From Cervus elaphus (taxonomy: Eukaryota; Chordata; Mammalia; Artiodactyla; Cervidae), in the NCBI RefSeq assembly GCF_910594005.1, contig NC_057825.1, forward strand, positions 44,051,037 to 44,115,036: DNA of 64,000 bases. The letters run 5' to 3'. Under the pieces are notes generated by a model that worked only from the letters and a program-made list of their open reading frames with translations, was not told where the DNA came from and did no database searches. Each line of letters opens with the position of its first letter. Within the stretch, counting starts at the first letter, position 1. Of this stretch, positions 35,871-47,920 are shown piece by piece. Position numbers and translations under genes: made by a program.

Positions 35871-36227
35871 AAAAAATAATGAAACAAAGTAAACATGCAA
35901 TAAAAAGGATTAATAAAACTGGAAGTTGCTTCTTTGAAAAGACAAAATTGATTAAACCCATAGCATGACTGACCAAGAAAAAAGAGGGAAGAAATTTCTA
36001 GAAAGCATAGCTAGAAGAAATTTTAAAAATTAAAATGGAGAGTTCTGTTACTCTTAAAGAAATTGACTTTGTAATTAAAAACCTTCTTATAAAAAACTAT
36101 TTGGCTTCAATGATAAATTCTACAAAATACTCAAGGAAGAAATATCTCCAACATTACACAAATTCTTCTAGAGAACAAGAAAAATGAGTTTAATTCCTCA
36201 TCTCATTTCATGATCCAAGCAAATCTT

Positions 36228-36774
36228 TTTTTTCCCTCAAGGTACTTTAAAAAAATTTTTTTGTTGAAATATAATTGATTTACAATGTCATGCTAATTTC
36301 TGTGACTTTCAAACCCCTCTAGTCACTTAACCTAAAATGACTCCATCATACATATATATACTATTTTTCATATTTTTTCCTATTTTGGTTTATCACAGGA
36401 TACTGAATACAGTTCTTTGTGTTACACAGTAGGACCTTGTTGTTTATCCATCCTATATATACTTGTTTGCATCTGCTATCCCAATTCCCCCACTATTCCT
36501 CTCTCCTGCCCCTACTTGGCAACCACAGGTCTGTTCTCTATGTCTGTGAGTCTCTTATTGTTTCGTAGACATATTCATTTGTGTCATATTTTAGATTCCT
36601 CATATAGGGATATAACATGGTATCTGTCTCTCTGGAAAGACATCTTTATCTATTCATCTATCAAAAGACATTTAGGTTGTTTCCATGTCTTGCTATTGTA
36701 AATAGTGCTGAAATGAACACGGGGTGCATGTATATTTTTGAATTATACAACTCTGGGTATATGTCCAAGAGTGG
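36228..36774 (-). mobile_element. Younger L1, 3' part of inverted insertion
   Basis: Poly-T start, then antisense 3' UTR (cagtaggaccttgttgttta, ccacaggtctgttctctatg) and the ORF2 end up to gggtatatgtccaagagtgg. Left TSD ccaagcaaatctt at 36215-36227. Confidence 0.92.
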
Positions 36775-37568
36775 ATCCCTATCAAATTACCCATGACATT
36801 TTTAACAGAACTAGAACAAATACTCCTAAAAGAAAACAAAGCAGGAGGCATAACCTTCTTAAACCTTAGATAATATTACAAGGCTACAGTAATCAAAACA
36901 TCATGCTGTTAGCACAAAAACAGATATATGGATCAATGGAACAGAACAGGGAGCCCAGAAATAAACTCACATACCTACAGTCAATTAACCTACAACAAAG
37001 GAGGCAAGAATAAACAATGGGAAAAAGACAGTCTCTTCAGCAAGTGGTGATGGGAAAGTTGGACAGCTGCATGTAAATCAATGAAGTTAGAACACATACA
37101 TACAACATACACAAAAATAAACTCAAAACAGCTTAAAGACCTAAATATAAGACATGATACAATAAAATGCCTAGAAAAGAACATAGGTAAAAAAATTCTC
37201 TGACATAAATCGTACCAATGTTTTCTTAGGTCAGTCTCCCAGGGCAATATAAATAAAAGCACAAAAAAACAAACAAAAAAAACCCAAATGGGACCGAATC
37301 AAACTTACAAGCTTCTGTACAGCAAAGGTAATCATAAACAAAATGAAAAGCCAACCTACAGACTGGGAGAAAATATTTGCAAATGATGTGACCATCAAGG
37401 GCATCAAAATATATAAACAGCTCATACAACTCAATAACCAAAAAACAACCCAATCAAAAACTGGGCAAAAGACCTAAATAGACATTTCTCCAAAGAAGAC
37501 ATAGATGGCCAATAGGTACACAAAAAGATGCTCATCAATGTTAATTATTAGAGAAACACAAATCAAAA
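36775..37568 (+). mobile_element. Younger L1, inverted 5' part
   Basis: Sense ORF2: tccctatcaaattacccatg, atggatcaatggaacagaac, catttctccaaagaagacat, ending caaatcaaaa. Right TSD ccaagcaaatctt at 37569-37581. The segment is upstream in ORF2 of the antisense part, as twin priming predicts. Confidence 0.92.
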
Positions 37569-38390
37569 CCAAGCAAATCTTGATAGCAAAATTCAGTAGG
37601 ATAAGACAAAATTACAAAAAAGTCATGAATATAGAGGCAAAAATCTTAATGAAAATATTAGTATATTTAATCTAGTAATTTATAAATTGAACAAACTGGA
37701 CTTAGCACAAGAATGCATATTTGACTTATTATTAGCAAATCTACTGAAGTAACTTGCCATATTAACAGATTATAGGGAAAACATGTAGAAACAACCATCT
37801 AAATAGAGAAAAGTAATAAAATTTTACATCCATTTATATTCTATAAAATAACCCTGGCAAACTAACAATAACAAAAACATTCCTTAACTTGTATAAAGCC
37901 TATAACAAATACCACAATGGTAAGATATTCAATGTTTTCCCTTTTGAGATTGAGAATCTTTCACCACTTTTATTCAACACTGTACTGAAGGTCCTTGCTG
38001 TTGCATTAAGGCTGGAAAAATCTATAATGGTATAGTTATTAGAAAAGAAACAAAATTACAACTGATATTATTTATATATAATGTGATTATATAGAAAATC
38101 TAAAGAAATCTATAGATAATTGATTCGAATAAGAGAATTTTAAAAGGTTGTAGGATACAAAAAACAATGTACAAAACCAACTGCATTCTTATACACCAAC
38201 AAAAGCAGTCGGAAATCAAAATTTTTAAGGTATTTTATGTTAAAGTACTAAGAAATAAACCTATAAATAATGTGCATGACATCTATAAAAAATCTATCAA
38301 GCATTATTATGAGAAAATAATGGAGATCTAAACAGATTGAGAAATATACCATATTCATGGATTAAAAAGTTCAATTTTGTAAAGATACCA

Positions 38391-38796
38391 ATTTTTTTCC
38401 AGGGAGAAAGGGTTAACCAACAGACCTAAACCCTTTCTTCATGAGGAAATGATCTTGAGTTTACTTTCTAGCATATTTCCATGGAAATATACTAGATAAG
38501 ATTAATTTAAAATGTCAGATTTGTTATCAAGCAATATTATTTATTGCAAAAGTGACCCTATCTTAATGAACTACATCTAGATTTGGAAACCTGTTAATAA
38601 ACTGTAAAAGCCTACTGAAAAACAAAGGCCATAGCTTCCCTGTATTTAGTGAGATTCTTGTAAACAAATGAGTCCCTTGAGGGATCTGACAGTTGGATAT
38701 ATCTTACAAAATCTTATATTTTATAATCTTACAAGCCAGAGTAGTCCACATTTACCTCCCTGGTTTTCTCACATTAAAACCAAACAGTTCATGGTG
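38391..38796. other. Unique intronic DNA
   Basis: No repeat recognised. Confidence 0.45.
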
Positions 38797-38799
38797 GGG

Positions 38800-39017
38800 C
38801 TAAAATATGGCACTGGCTCAGAGGTTAAAGCATCTGCCTCCAATGTGGGAGACCAGGGTTCAATCCCTGGGTCAGCAAGATCCCCTGGAGAAGGAAATGG
38901 CAACCCACTCCCAGTATTCTTGCCTGGAGAATCCCATGGACGGAGGAGCCTGGTAGGCTACAATCTATGGGGTCACAAAGAGTCGGACACGATTGAGCGA
39001 CTTCACTTCACTTCACC
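38800..39017 (+). mobile_element. Bov-tA SINE
   Basis: Slightly diverged head (ggcactggctcagaggttaa) and full Bov-A unit ending in a cttcacttcacttcacc tail. Confidence 0.9.
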
Positions 39018-39068
39018 TGATGCTATAATACTAACATACTGTATCTCCTGTCCTTCCATAAAGGTAAG

Positions 39069-39285
39069 TAGTAAAGTAAAGTAAAGTCATTCAGTCGTGT
39101 CTGACTCTTTGTGACCCCATGGACTGTAGGCTACCAGGCTCCTCTGTCCATGGGATTTTCCAGGCAAGAGTACTGGAATGGGTTGCCATTTCCTTCTCCA
39201 GGGGATCTTCCCGACCCAGGGATTGAACCCGGGTCTCCAGCATTTCAGACAGACGCTTTACCGTCTGAGCCACCAGGGAAGCCCA
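39069..39285 (-). mobile_element. Bov-tA SINE
   Basis: Antisense copy with an (AAAGT)n-type tail at the left. TSD aaaggtaag at 39060-39068 and 39286-39294. Confidence 0.94.
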
Positions 39286-39324
39286 AAAGGTAAGAAAACC
39301 TGGTGTCAAATTATATATATATAT

Positions 39325-39785
39325 AAAACAAAGAGCCTATAATCAGAATATACACCAAAAATTCCTACAAAACAGCAAGAAAAAAGGTCATCCAATAGAA
39401 AAATGGGCAAAAATTGCACAGCTCAATGAAGAAAAAAATCCAAATACCCAGTAAACATAAGAAAATTTACTCTGTCACATTAGTATTCAGTGAATTGAAC
39501 AAGGAAGGCACTACTACATATTTCCCTTGAGAAAGGTTAAAAATGTTAAGTCTCTTAATTAAAATACAACTAAATTTTAATAAGATTAAAAATACCAAGT
39601 GTTGGCAAGGATGTGGAACAAAGGGAGCTCATAAAGAATTGATGGAAAAACTCTGGCATCAACTACTATGGTAAATTTGAAGATGCACATATCCTAAGAC
39701 CCAGAAATTTAAGGTTTATATCCCATGGAAATGGATGCTTACACAGAACAGAATACATGTTCAAAACTACTTACAACATGTAGTG
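39325..39785 (+). mobile_element. Old L1 fragment (sense)
   Basis: aatagaaaaatgggcaaaaa, accaagtgttggcaaggatg and ctaagacccagaaattt are the L1 ORF2 C-terminal/3' region, heavily decayed. Confidence 0.75.
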
Positions 39786-40092
39786 GTTTATTATTGTTAT
39801 CTTAAATGAATATTTTAAAAATTTCTCATTTTTAACACCTAATAATGTATATATCAATAGGTATAACTCAAACAAAACCCTTTTGGGCCTTCGATAAACT
39901 AAAAAATGTTTTAACTATGGTAAAATACACACAATACAGTGTTTACCCTCTTAACCATTTTTAAGTGTACAATTCAGTATTCCTAAGTACATTCCTATTG
40001 TGCAACAATCACCATCTCCAGAACATTTTCCAGCTTACAGAACTTATCCATTGAATAGTAATTGCCCATTTTCCCAGCCCTTGGCAATCACC

Positions 40093-40294
40093 AGGCTTCC
40101 CTTGTGGCTCAGCTGGTAAAGAATCTGCCTGCAATGCGGAAGACCTGGATTTGATCCCTGTGTTTGATCCCTGTGTTGGGAAGATCCCCTGGAGAAGAGA
40201 AAGGCTACCCACTTCAGTATTCTGGCCTGGAGAATTCCATGGACTGTATAGTCCATGGGGTTGCAGAGCCGGACACAACTGAACGACTTTCACA
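40093..40294 (+). mobile_element. Bov-tA SINE with internal 13-bp duplication
   Basis: Normal head and body, but tttgatccctgtg is repeated in tandem at 40150-40162 and 40163-40175 in the tRNA B-box region. Flanks tggcaatcacc (40082-40092) and tggcaacaacc (40295-40305) are a decayed TSD. Confidence 0.9.
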
Positions 40295-40821
40295 TGGCAA
40301 CAACCATTCTACTTTCTGTCTCTACAATTTTGACTAGTTTAGGTACCTCAAATAAGTGGAATCACACACACCTATCTTTTTGTGACTGGCTTATTTCACT
40401 TAGTATAATGTTCTCAGCATTCATCCATGCTACAGCATATGTCAGAATCACCCTTCTTTTGAAGGCTAAATGATATTTTAGTACATGTCTATACCACATT
40501 TTGTTTATCCATTCATTTGTCAATAGACACATGGATTGCTTTCAGGTCTTAGCTAATGTGAATAATACTGCTATGAATATGGGTCTACAACTATCTTGGG
40601 ACCCTGCTTTCAATTCTTTGGGGTACACACCCAGAAGGGAGGTTGGTGTATTATATGGTAGCTATTTTAAAACTTTTGAAGAGTTTCTATAGTGTTTTCC
40701 ACCCTTGCTGCATTATTTTACCTTCCCACTAACAGCTCAAAAGGTCTCAATTTTTCCACATCCTTGCCAACACCTGCTATTTTTGGAGGGGTGGTTCTTT
40801 TGGGTTTTTGTTTTTGATAAG

Positions 40822-41015
40822 TGAAAGTCGCTCAGTTGTGTCCAACTCTTTGCAACCCCATGGACTATACAATCCATGGAATTCTCCAGGCCAGAGTACT
40901 GGAGTGGGTAGCCTTTCCCTTCTCCAGGGGATCTTCCCAACCCAGGGATTGAACCTAGGTCTCCTGCATTGCAGGTGGATTTTTTTACCAGCTGAGCCAC
41001 AAGGGAAGCCCACTC
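40822..41015 (-). mobile_element. Bov-tA SINE
   Basis: Antisense copy. TSD ttgtttttgataag at 40808-40821 and 41016-41029. Confidence 0.95.
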
Positions 41016-41510
41016 TTGTTTTTGATAAGAGTCATTCTAATAGGTGTGAAGTGGTGTCTCATTGTGGTTTTGTTTTGCATTTCTCTAATGATTAGGGATA
41101 TTGAACATCTTTTCATGTGCTTACTGGTTATTCATACATCTTCTCTGGTTAAATGTACATTCAAGTCCTTTGTTCATTTTTGAGTGTGTTATTTTTTTTT
41201 TTTTGCAGAGTTTCATTAAGTTCTCTATATGTTTTGGATATCAACCCATTATTAGACGTATGATTTGCAAATCTTTCCTCATATCATGTAAGTTGCCTTC
41301 TCACTCTCTTGAATGTATTCTTTGAAGCATAAAAGTTTCAAATTTTCATGAAGTCCAATTTATCTTTTCTTTTGTTGCCTATACCTGAATAAATGAATTT
41401 GGCAATGAATAAATAAGAATTCATTGCCAAATCTAAAGTCATGGAACTTCTGCTTTATGTTCTCTTCTAAGAGGTCATATAGTTAGATGTTTGATCTATT
41501 TGGAGTTAAT

Positions 41511-41727
41511 TTTTTTTTTTTTTTAGTACTGACTTTATTACATTCTAATTCTTCAAGAAATATAATCTCATATTTAATAAGTGTGCTAACTTGATTAACC
41601 AGAAGACTTTATTCCTGCCCACTCTGTATAAATTTTCTTTATTTCTATGTTCTGCTATGGAAGGAGAAGAAACATGAAACAAAAGCAGTGAATGTGTTTA
41701 TGTGTTCTCTTTGACCCTGAAAGAGTT
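41511..41727 (-). pseudogene. Polyadenylated retrocopy of an unidentified mRNA 3' end
   Basis: Read on the minus strand this block is non-LINE sequence with an AATAAA signal about 11 nt before a run of about 14 A, lying inside the L1 at a point where consensus L1 is continuous. Candidate TSD tggagttaatttttt (41501-41515) and tggaaggaatttttt (from 41727) shares 12 of 15 bases. No coding frame is visible, so it looks like 3' UTR only. I do not recognise the parent gene. Confidence 0.6.
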
Positions 41728-43260
41728 GGAAGGAATTTTTTGAATATGGCATTAGGTAAGGCTCAATTCCATTCTTTTACATGAGGATATCCAGGTTTCC
41801 AAGATCATCTGTCTTGATGGACTTGGTACACCCTTGTTAAAAATCATTTGATCACACATACAAGGGTTTATATCAGGGTTCTCTATTCTACTCCATTGGT
41901 CTTTATGTCTGGCTTCATGCCATTGCCACACCTTTGATCACTGCAACTTTGTAGTAAATTTTAAATCAAAGGGTGAGCTCTACGAATTTGTTCTTTTTCG
42001 GATGGTTCTGGCTATTCACTGTCCCTTGAGCTTCCATATGAATTCTAGGACAGATTCTTCTATTTTTGCAAGAACAACAACAAAAAAATATCTAGGATTT
42101 TAAAATGGAGATTTGCATTGAATATGCAGATTAACTTGGGTGGTACCAACATCTTAATAAATCTTTCAGTCTATGAAAATATGAGTTGCCTTTCCATTGT
42201 TTTATGTCTTCTTTAATTGCTTTCATCATGGTTTTCTACCTTTCAGTGTACATATCTTTTACCTCCTTGGTTAATTATTTTTTAGTATTTTAGCCTTTTT
42301 GATTCTATTTTAAACAGAATTGTTTTCTTAATTTCCTTTTCAGGTTTTGGTTAGTGATTGAAATGCAGCTGATTTTGTGTATTGACTTGTATCTTTTTCT
42401 GAACTTATTAGTTCTAACAGTTTATTTTTTTTTTTTTTAAGGATCTTTAGGGTTTTCTATTTGTAAGATCAACATATGATAATTTTACTTCTTCTATTCC
42501 AATCTGGATGGCTTTTGTCTTAATTGATTTAGTTTGGACTTCCAGTACAATGCTGAATAGACTTGGTGAGAGTAGGCATCTTTGCTTTGTTCCTGATCTC
42601 AGAGGAAAAGCTTTTCATCTTTTACCATTGAGTATGGCTGTGAGTTTTTTACATGTGGCTTTTCTTATATTGATATAGTTTCTGTTTATTGCTGCCTTGT
42701 TGAGTGCTTTTATCATGAAAAAGTGTTGAATTTTGTCAAAAGCTTTTTCTGAATCTATTGGAATGATCATCTAATTAATTCCAGGAATAAAGCCCACTTC
42801 GTAATGATGCGTAATTCTTTTAATATGCACTAAAATTCAGTATGCTAAAATGCTATTGAGGATTTGTGCATAAATGTTTATAAGGGATATTGCTCTACAG
42901 TTTTCTTGCAGTGTCTTTGTCTAGCTCTGGTATCAGGGCATTGCTAGCATTATAGAATTAGATAGGAAGTGTTCCCTTATCCTCGATTTTTTGGAAAACT
43001 TTGAGGATGATTTGGGTTTTTGTTTTTTTTTTTTTCTTTCTTTCTTTCTTTAAATGTTTGGTAGAATTTACCAGTGAAGCTACAGATCCAAGGCTTTTCT
43101 TTGTTGGGAAAGTTTTGATGATTGATTCAATGTCTTTATAAGTTTATAGGCCTCAGATTTTTTGTTTTGCTATGATTCAGTCTTGGAAAGTTTTGGAAAG
43201 TTTTCCAGAATTTGTCCATTTCATCTAAGTCATCCAATTTGTTGGTGTACAGCTATTCAT

Positions 43261-44277
43261 CAGTTCAGTTCACTCGCTCAGTCGTGTCTGACTCTTTGCA
43301 ACCCCATGGATTGCAGCACGCCAAGCTTCCCCGTCCATCACAAACTCCTGGAGCTTGCTCAAACTCATGTCCATCGAGTCGGTGATGCCATCCAGCCATC
43401 TCATCCTCTGTCGTCCCCTTCTCCTCCTGCCTTCATCTTTCCCAGCATCAGGGTCTTTTCCAATGAGTCAGTTCTTCGCATCAGGTGGCCAAAGTACTGG
43501 AATTTCAGCTTTAGCTTAAGTCCTTCCAATGAACACCCAGGACTGATCTCCTTTAGGATGGACTGGTTGGATCTCCTTGCAGTCCAAGGGACTCTCAAGA
43601 GTCTTCTCCAACACCACAGTTCAAAAGCATTAATTCTTCTGCACTCAGCTTTCTTTATAGTCCAACTCTCACATCCAAACACATGATTACTGAAAAAAAC
43701 ATAGCTTTGACTAGATGGACCTTTGTTGGCAAAGTAATGTCTCTGCTTCCTAATATGCTGTCTAGGTTTGTCATAGCTTTACTTCCAAGGAGCAAGTACC
43801 TTTTAATTTCATGGCTGTAGTCACCATCTGCAGTGATTTTGGAGCCCCCCAAAATTAAGCCTTGTCACTGTTTCTATTGTTTCCCCATCTATTTGCCATG
43901 AAGTGATGGAACTAGATGCCATAATCTTAGTTTTCTGAATGCTGAGTTTTAAGCCAACTTTTTCATTCTCTTCCTTCACTTTCATCAAGAGGCTCTTTAG
44001 TTCTTTTTTGATGATCCAATGGATGTTGGCAATTTGACATCTGGTTCCTCTGCCTTTGCTAAATCCAGCTTGAACATCTGGAAGTTCATGGTTCACGTAC
44101 TGTTGAAGCCTGGCTTGGAGAATTTTCAGCATTACTTTGCAAGTGCGTAAGATCAGTGCAATTGTGCGATAGTTTGAACATTATTTGGCATTGCCTTTCT
44201 TTGGGATTGGAATGAAAACTGACCTTTCCCAGTCCAGTGGCAACTGCTGAGTTTTCCAAATTTGCTGGCATATTGAC
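43261..44277 (-). mobile_element. BovB LINE, 5'-truncated, inside L1
   Basis: About 1 kb antisense, starting with the BovB terminal repeat cagttcagttcactcgctca and ending in the reverse transcriptase. Perfect 13-bp TSD tacagctattcat at 43248-43260 and 44278-44290. Confidence 0.96.
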
Positions 44278-44489
44278 TACAGCTATTCATAGTACTTTAT
44301 TAATTATCCTTTTTATTTCTGTAGAACTTGTAGTAATGTCCTCACACTCATTTCTGATTTTATAGTTTGTCTTTTTTTCTTAGTCCATCTAGTTAAAGGT
44401 TTGTCAATTTTTTTGATTAAAAAAAACTAATTTTGGGTTTCAATGATTGTTTCTATCTTCTTTTTCTAAGAGTTAATTTTCTCAGAGGA

Positions 44490-44904
44490 ATTTTAGGTTC
44501 TCCCAAAAATTTAAGAGTTAAAGGTAGAGATTTCTCACATACCCCTCCCTCTCCACATGCATAGCCTCTCCCATTACCAACATCATCTACCATAACAGTA
44601 TATTTGTTACCAAGGATGAACCTATACTGACCATCATAGTCATCCGAAGTCCACAGAGTACCTTAGGGGTTCACTACTGGTGTTCCACATTCTATCAGTT
44701 TGGACAAGTTTACAAAACCTATCCATCATTATAATACCATACAGCATATTTCACTCCTCTGTGCTCTGCCTATTCATCCTTGTCCCCAGTCCTGCTCCTG
44801 ACACTGATCTTCTTATTGTCTTCTTATTTTTGCTTTTCCTAAATTCATAGAGATGAAATCATACAGTATGGAGACTTTTCTAGGACTTTTTTATACAAAA
44901 TATT
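44490..44904. other. Unassigned DNA between two L1s
   Basis: Possibly more L1 tail sequence, but no confident match. Confidence 0.4.
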
Positions 44905-44990
44905 TATCTACTTGGCTCTGCCAGGTCTTAGTTGAGGTGTTCTGGATCTCTGTCGCCGCATGTAGGCTCTTTGTTGCTATGTGCAGCATC
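44905..44990 (-). mobile_element. CHR-type SINE fragment
   Basis: ttggctctgccaggtcttag … catgtaggctctttgttgct matches the antisense body of CHR SINEs. Confidence 0.55.
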
Positions 44991-46274
44991 TTCTTTCAGA
45001 GACTGTGCGTTTGGTGTTGTATCTAAATCTTCAAAATCCAGTGTGCATTTGGCACTTACAACACATCTCAACTTGGACAGGTGCTGAATGGCCACATGTA
45101 TCCAAAGGCTACTATATAAGACAGTTAAAGATGTCTTTTGACTGTTTATATTTTATTCTGTTAATAAATTTTTTATTATTCAAGGTATACAATGTGATGT
45201 TTTGATATACATACACATTCTGAAATTATTACTACAACCAAGCAAATGAACATATCCAAACTTCATGTTTTTAACATTTTTTTGTGTGTGGTGACAACAT
45301 TTAAGATCTATTCCTTAGAAAATTTTAAGCATATAATACAGTGTTAACTATTATCATCGTGCTGTACATTAGATCATTAGAACTTACACATCATATTCCA
45401 CCCTTGCCACATGCACTTGCTAGTAACAGCCAAGCTATGCTTCTATAAATTCTTTTTTTAGACTTCACATATAAGTGAAATCATGCAGTATTTTTTCTTT
45501 CTGAGCTTGATTTATTTCATTAGCATAATGTCCTCCAGGTTCATCCATGTTGTTATAAAAGACAGCATTTCCTCTTTTGAAGGGCTGAATAATATTCCAT
45601 TGTAAATATATACCACAATTTCCTTATCTCCTCATCTCCTAACAGGCCCTTAGGTTGTCTCCATATCTTGGCTATTGTAAACAGTGCAGCAATGAACATC
45701 AGAGTGAGCTATCTCTTCAAGACATTGATTTCAGACGTGGGTTTGCTGGATCAAATGGTAGCTCTATTTATAATTTTCTGAGAAACAACCATACTTTTGA
45801 CATATGATTTTCAATTTAAATTCCCACCAGCAGTGTCTGAGAGTTCCCTTTTCTCTAAATCTTTGTCAACACTTGTTAATTCCTTTTTTTTCCTTTAATA
45901 GTAATCCTAGCATGTGTTAGCTGATATCTCACTGTGGTTTTGATTTACATTTTTTGATGATCAAAGATGTTGAGCACCTTTTCATAAACCTGTTGGCCAT
46001 TTGTACATGTTTTTTGGAAAAATGTATTCAGGTCTTCTGCCTATTTTTTAATCAGGTTGCTTGTTTGTTGTTTTTGCTGTTATTAAGTTATATGAGTTCC
46101 TCAAATATTTTAGATATTAACCTCATCAGATACACAGCTTGGAAATATTTTCTCCCAACCCACCGGCTGCCTTTTCATGTTCTGATTATTTCCTTTGCTG
46201 TGCAGAAGCTTTTCGGTTTGATGTAGTCTCACTCATTTAGTTTTGCTGCCTGTGCTTGGTATGGATCTATTTGA

Positions 46275-46492
46275 AAGCGAAATTGAAGTTGCTCAGTCGT
46301 ATCTGACTCTTTGCAACTCCATAGAATGCAGCCCACCAGGCTTCTCTGTCCGTGGGGTTTTCCAGGCAAGAATACTGGAGTGGGTTGCCATTTCCTTCTC
46401 TAGGGGATCGTCCCCAACCAGGGATTGAACCCAGGTCTCCTGCATTGTAGGCAGATGCTTTACCCTCTGAGCCACCAGGGAAGTCCTTTGTT
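46275..46492 (-). mobile_element. Bov-tA SINE with 27-bp target duplication
   Basis: Antisense copy, complete. A perfect 27-bp direct repeat (gcctgtgcttggtatggatc…) flanks it at 46248-46274 and 46493-46519. Confidence 0.95.
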
Positions 46493-46841
46493 GCCTGTGC
46501 TTGGTATGGATCTATTTGAGTTCTTCCTATTTGGAGTTAATCTTCTTGGATGTTTATATTCATACCTTTCAACAAATTTGGTAAGTTTTCAGTTATTATT
46601 TTTCCAAATAATCTCTCTGTCCCTTTCTTTCTTTTAGAACTCTCAAAACGTATATTGGTTCTCTTGATGGGGTCCCATGGGTCCCTTAGTCTCTGTTCAC
46701 ACTTCTTTTTCTATTCCTTAAGACTCTATAGTTTCAATTGTTCTTGGTTCAAAGTCATTGATTCTTCTGCCTGCTCAAATCTACCTTTGAAACCCTCCAA
46801 GTGAACTTTTCATTTCCATTATTGTAATATATATATCTAGA

Positions 46842-46955
46842 ATTTGAAGAACGACTACCCACTCAAGTATTCTAGGCTAGAAAATTCCGTGGACTATAAT
46901 CCATGGGGTTGCAAAGAGTTGGATACAACTGAGTGACTTTCACTCACTTTCTTTT
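46842..46955 (+). mobile_element. Bov-A / Bov-tA 3' half
   Basis: gaagaacgactacccactca … ggttgcaaagagttggatac … gagtgactttcac. No tRNA head. Confidence 0.85.
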
Positions 46956-47920
46956 TAGGTTTTCTCTTTACTGATATTTCCATTTTGTTCACACGTCACC
47001 TTGTTGACTTTCCTTATACTTTCCTTTAATTCTCTGAGCATCTTTAAGACAACTGTTTTAAAGTCTTTGTCTAATAGGTGTACCATCTGTTCTTTCTCAG
47101 GGACAAATTCGGCTGGTTAATTTTTTTACCTTTGAATAGGTCATACTTTCCCATTTTTTTCTATGTTTTGTGATTACTTTTTTCAAAACTGGATATCTGA
47201 ATAAATAATGTGGTAACCCTGGTTATCAGACTCACCTCCTCCCTCAGGGTTTCCTTTTTTTTGTTGTGTTTTTGTATATATGTTTGTTTAATTGTTGTAG
47301 TCTATCTCCTTGCTGTAGAGTAGCCTGAGGCACAAACTGAAGGCCCTCTCAAGTGTTTTCTGAGCCTTTGATTTTCTCTGGTCATGAATGTTTATTTTCT
47401 AATTTCTCCTATATGAACAGTTGCTTTCCAGTGTCCTCATCTTTAATGTCTGGCTCCACAGAGAGAAACAAAGATCAAAATGAAGGGGGAAAAAAAGGAC
47501 ATCAACCCTTTAAAATCTCTGAAAGTTGCATCAGCCTGAGTATGAATGGCTTACAACAATGTCTGGCCACCTCAGCATCTGTGTCACTGACATCAGAGTA
47601 GCAATCAGCTATCAGAATATAGATCTCTGATGCAAGACAAGGTCCTTATTGCTCACCCCGACTCCCTCAAGGTGTGTGCAAGCTGCTCCATTAACACATA
47701 CATGTCTGCCTGCCAGGGGGATTGGGAGGTGGGAGATTAGTAGTCATTGTTAAGCTAAGAGCTAAATTGATCACAAATAGCTGCCTGAAAGTTGAAAGCC
47801 TTCAACAGACTCCAGAGTTTCTAGATAGTTAGATCACATAATCCTGCTAGTATAATTGTTGTTAAAGCTAGGGAGACTGATTTCTAGTTTCCTACTCTAC
47901 TATCTTCCCAGAATCCTCTT

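Larger units (their letters stand above)
35875..38390 (+). mobile_element. Old L1 ORF2, split by a younger L1
   Basis: Decayed sense reverse-transcriptase region in two parts, 35875-36227 (ends with the target ccaagcaaatctt) and 37569-38390 (for example aactggacttagcacaagaa, gtccttgctgttgcattaag, tctatcaagcattattatga). Many stops. Confidence 0.8.
39890..44480 (-). mobile_element. Large old L1, antisense, with four insertions
   Basis: Continuous antisense L1 from the 3' UTR (ggtaaaatacacacaataca) through the ORF2 end (tcttttcatgtgcttactgg) and reverse transcriptase (cttgcagtgtctttgtctag) to about 44480. Interrupted at 40093-40294, 40822-41015, about 41511-41727 and 43261-44277. Confidence 0.88.
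45135..47920 (-). mobile_element. Second large old L1, antisense
   Basis: Starts in the 3' UTR/ORF2 end (catataagtgaaatcatgca, ctattgtaaacagtgcagca) and continues past two SINEs into sequence typical of upstream L1 (ttctcttgatggggtcccat, tggatatctgaataaataat), ending tctactatcttcccagaatc, which resembles an L1 5' end. Whether it is one element throughout is inferred. Confidence 0.75.

Noticed and set aside
45010..45120. Possible old DNA transposon (gtgcatttggcacttacaac… ggccacatg)
   Set aside because: Similarity too short to assign to a family with confidence.
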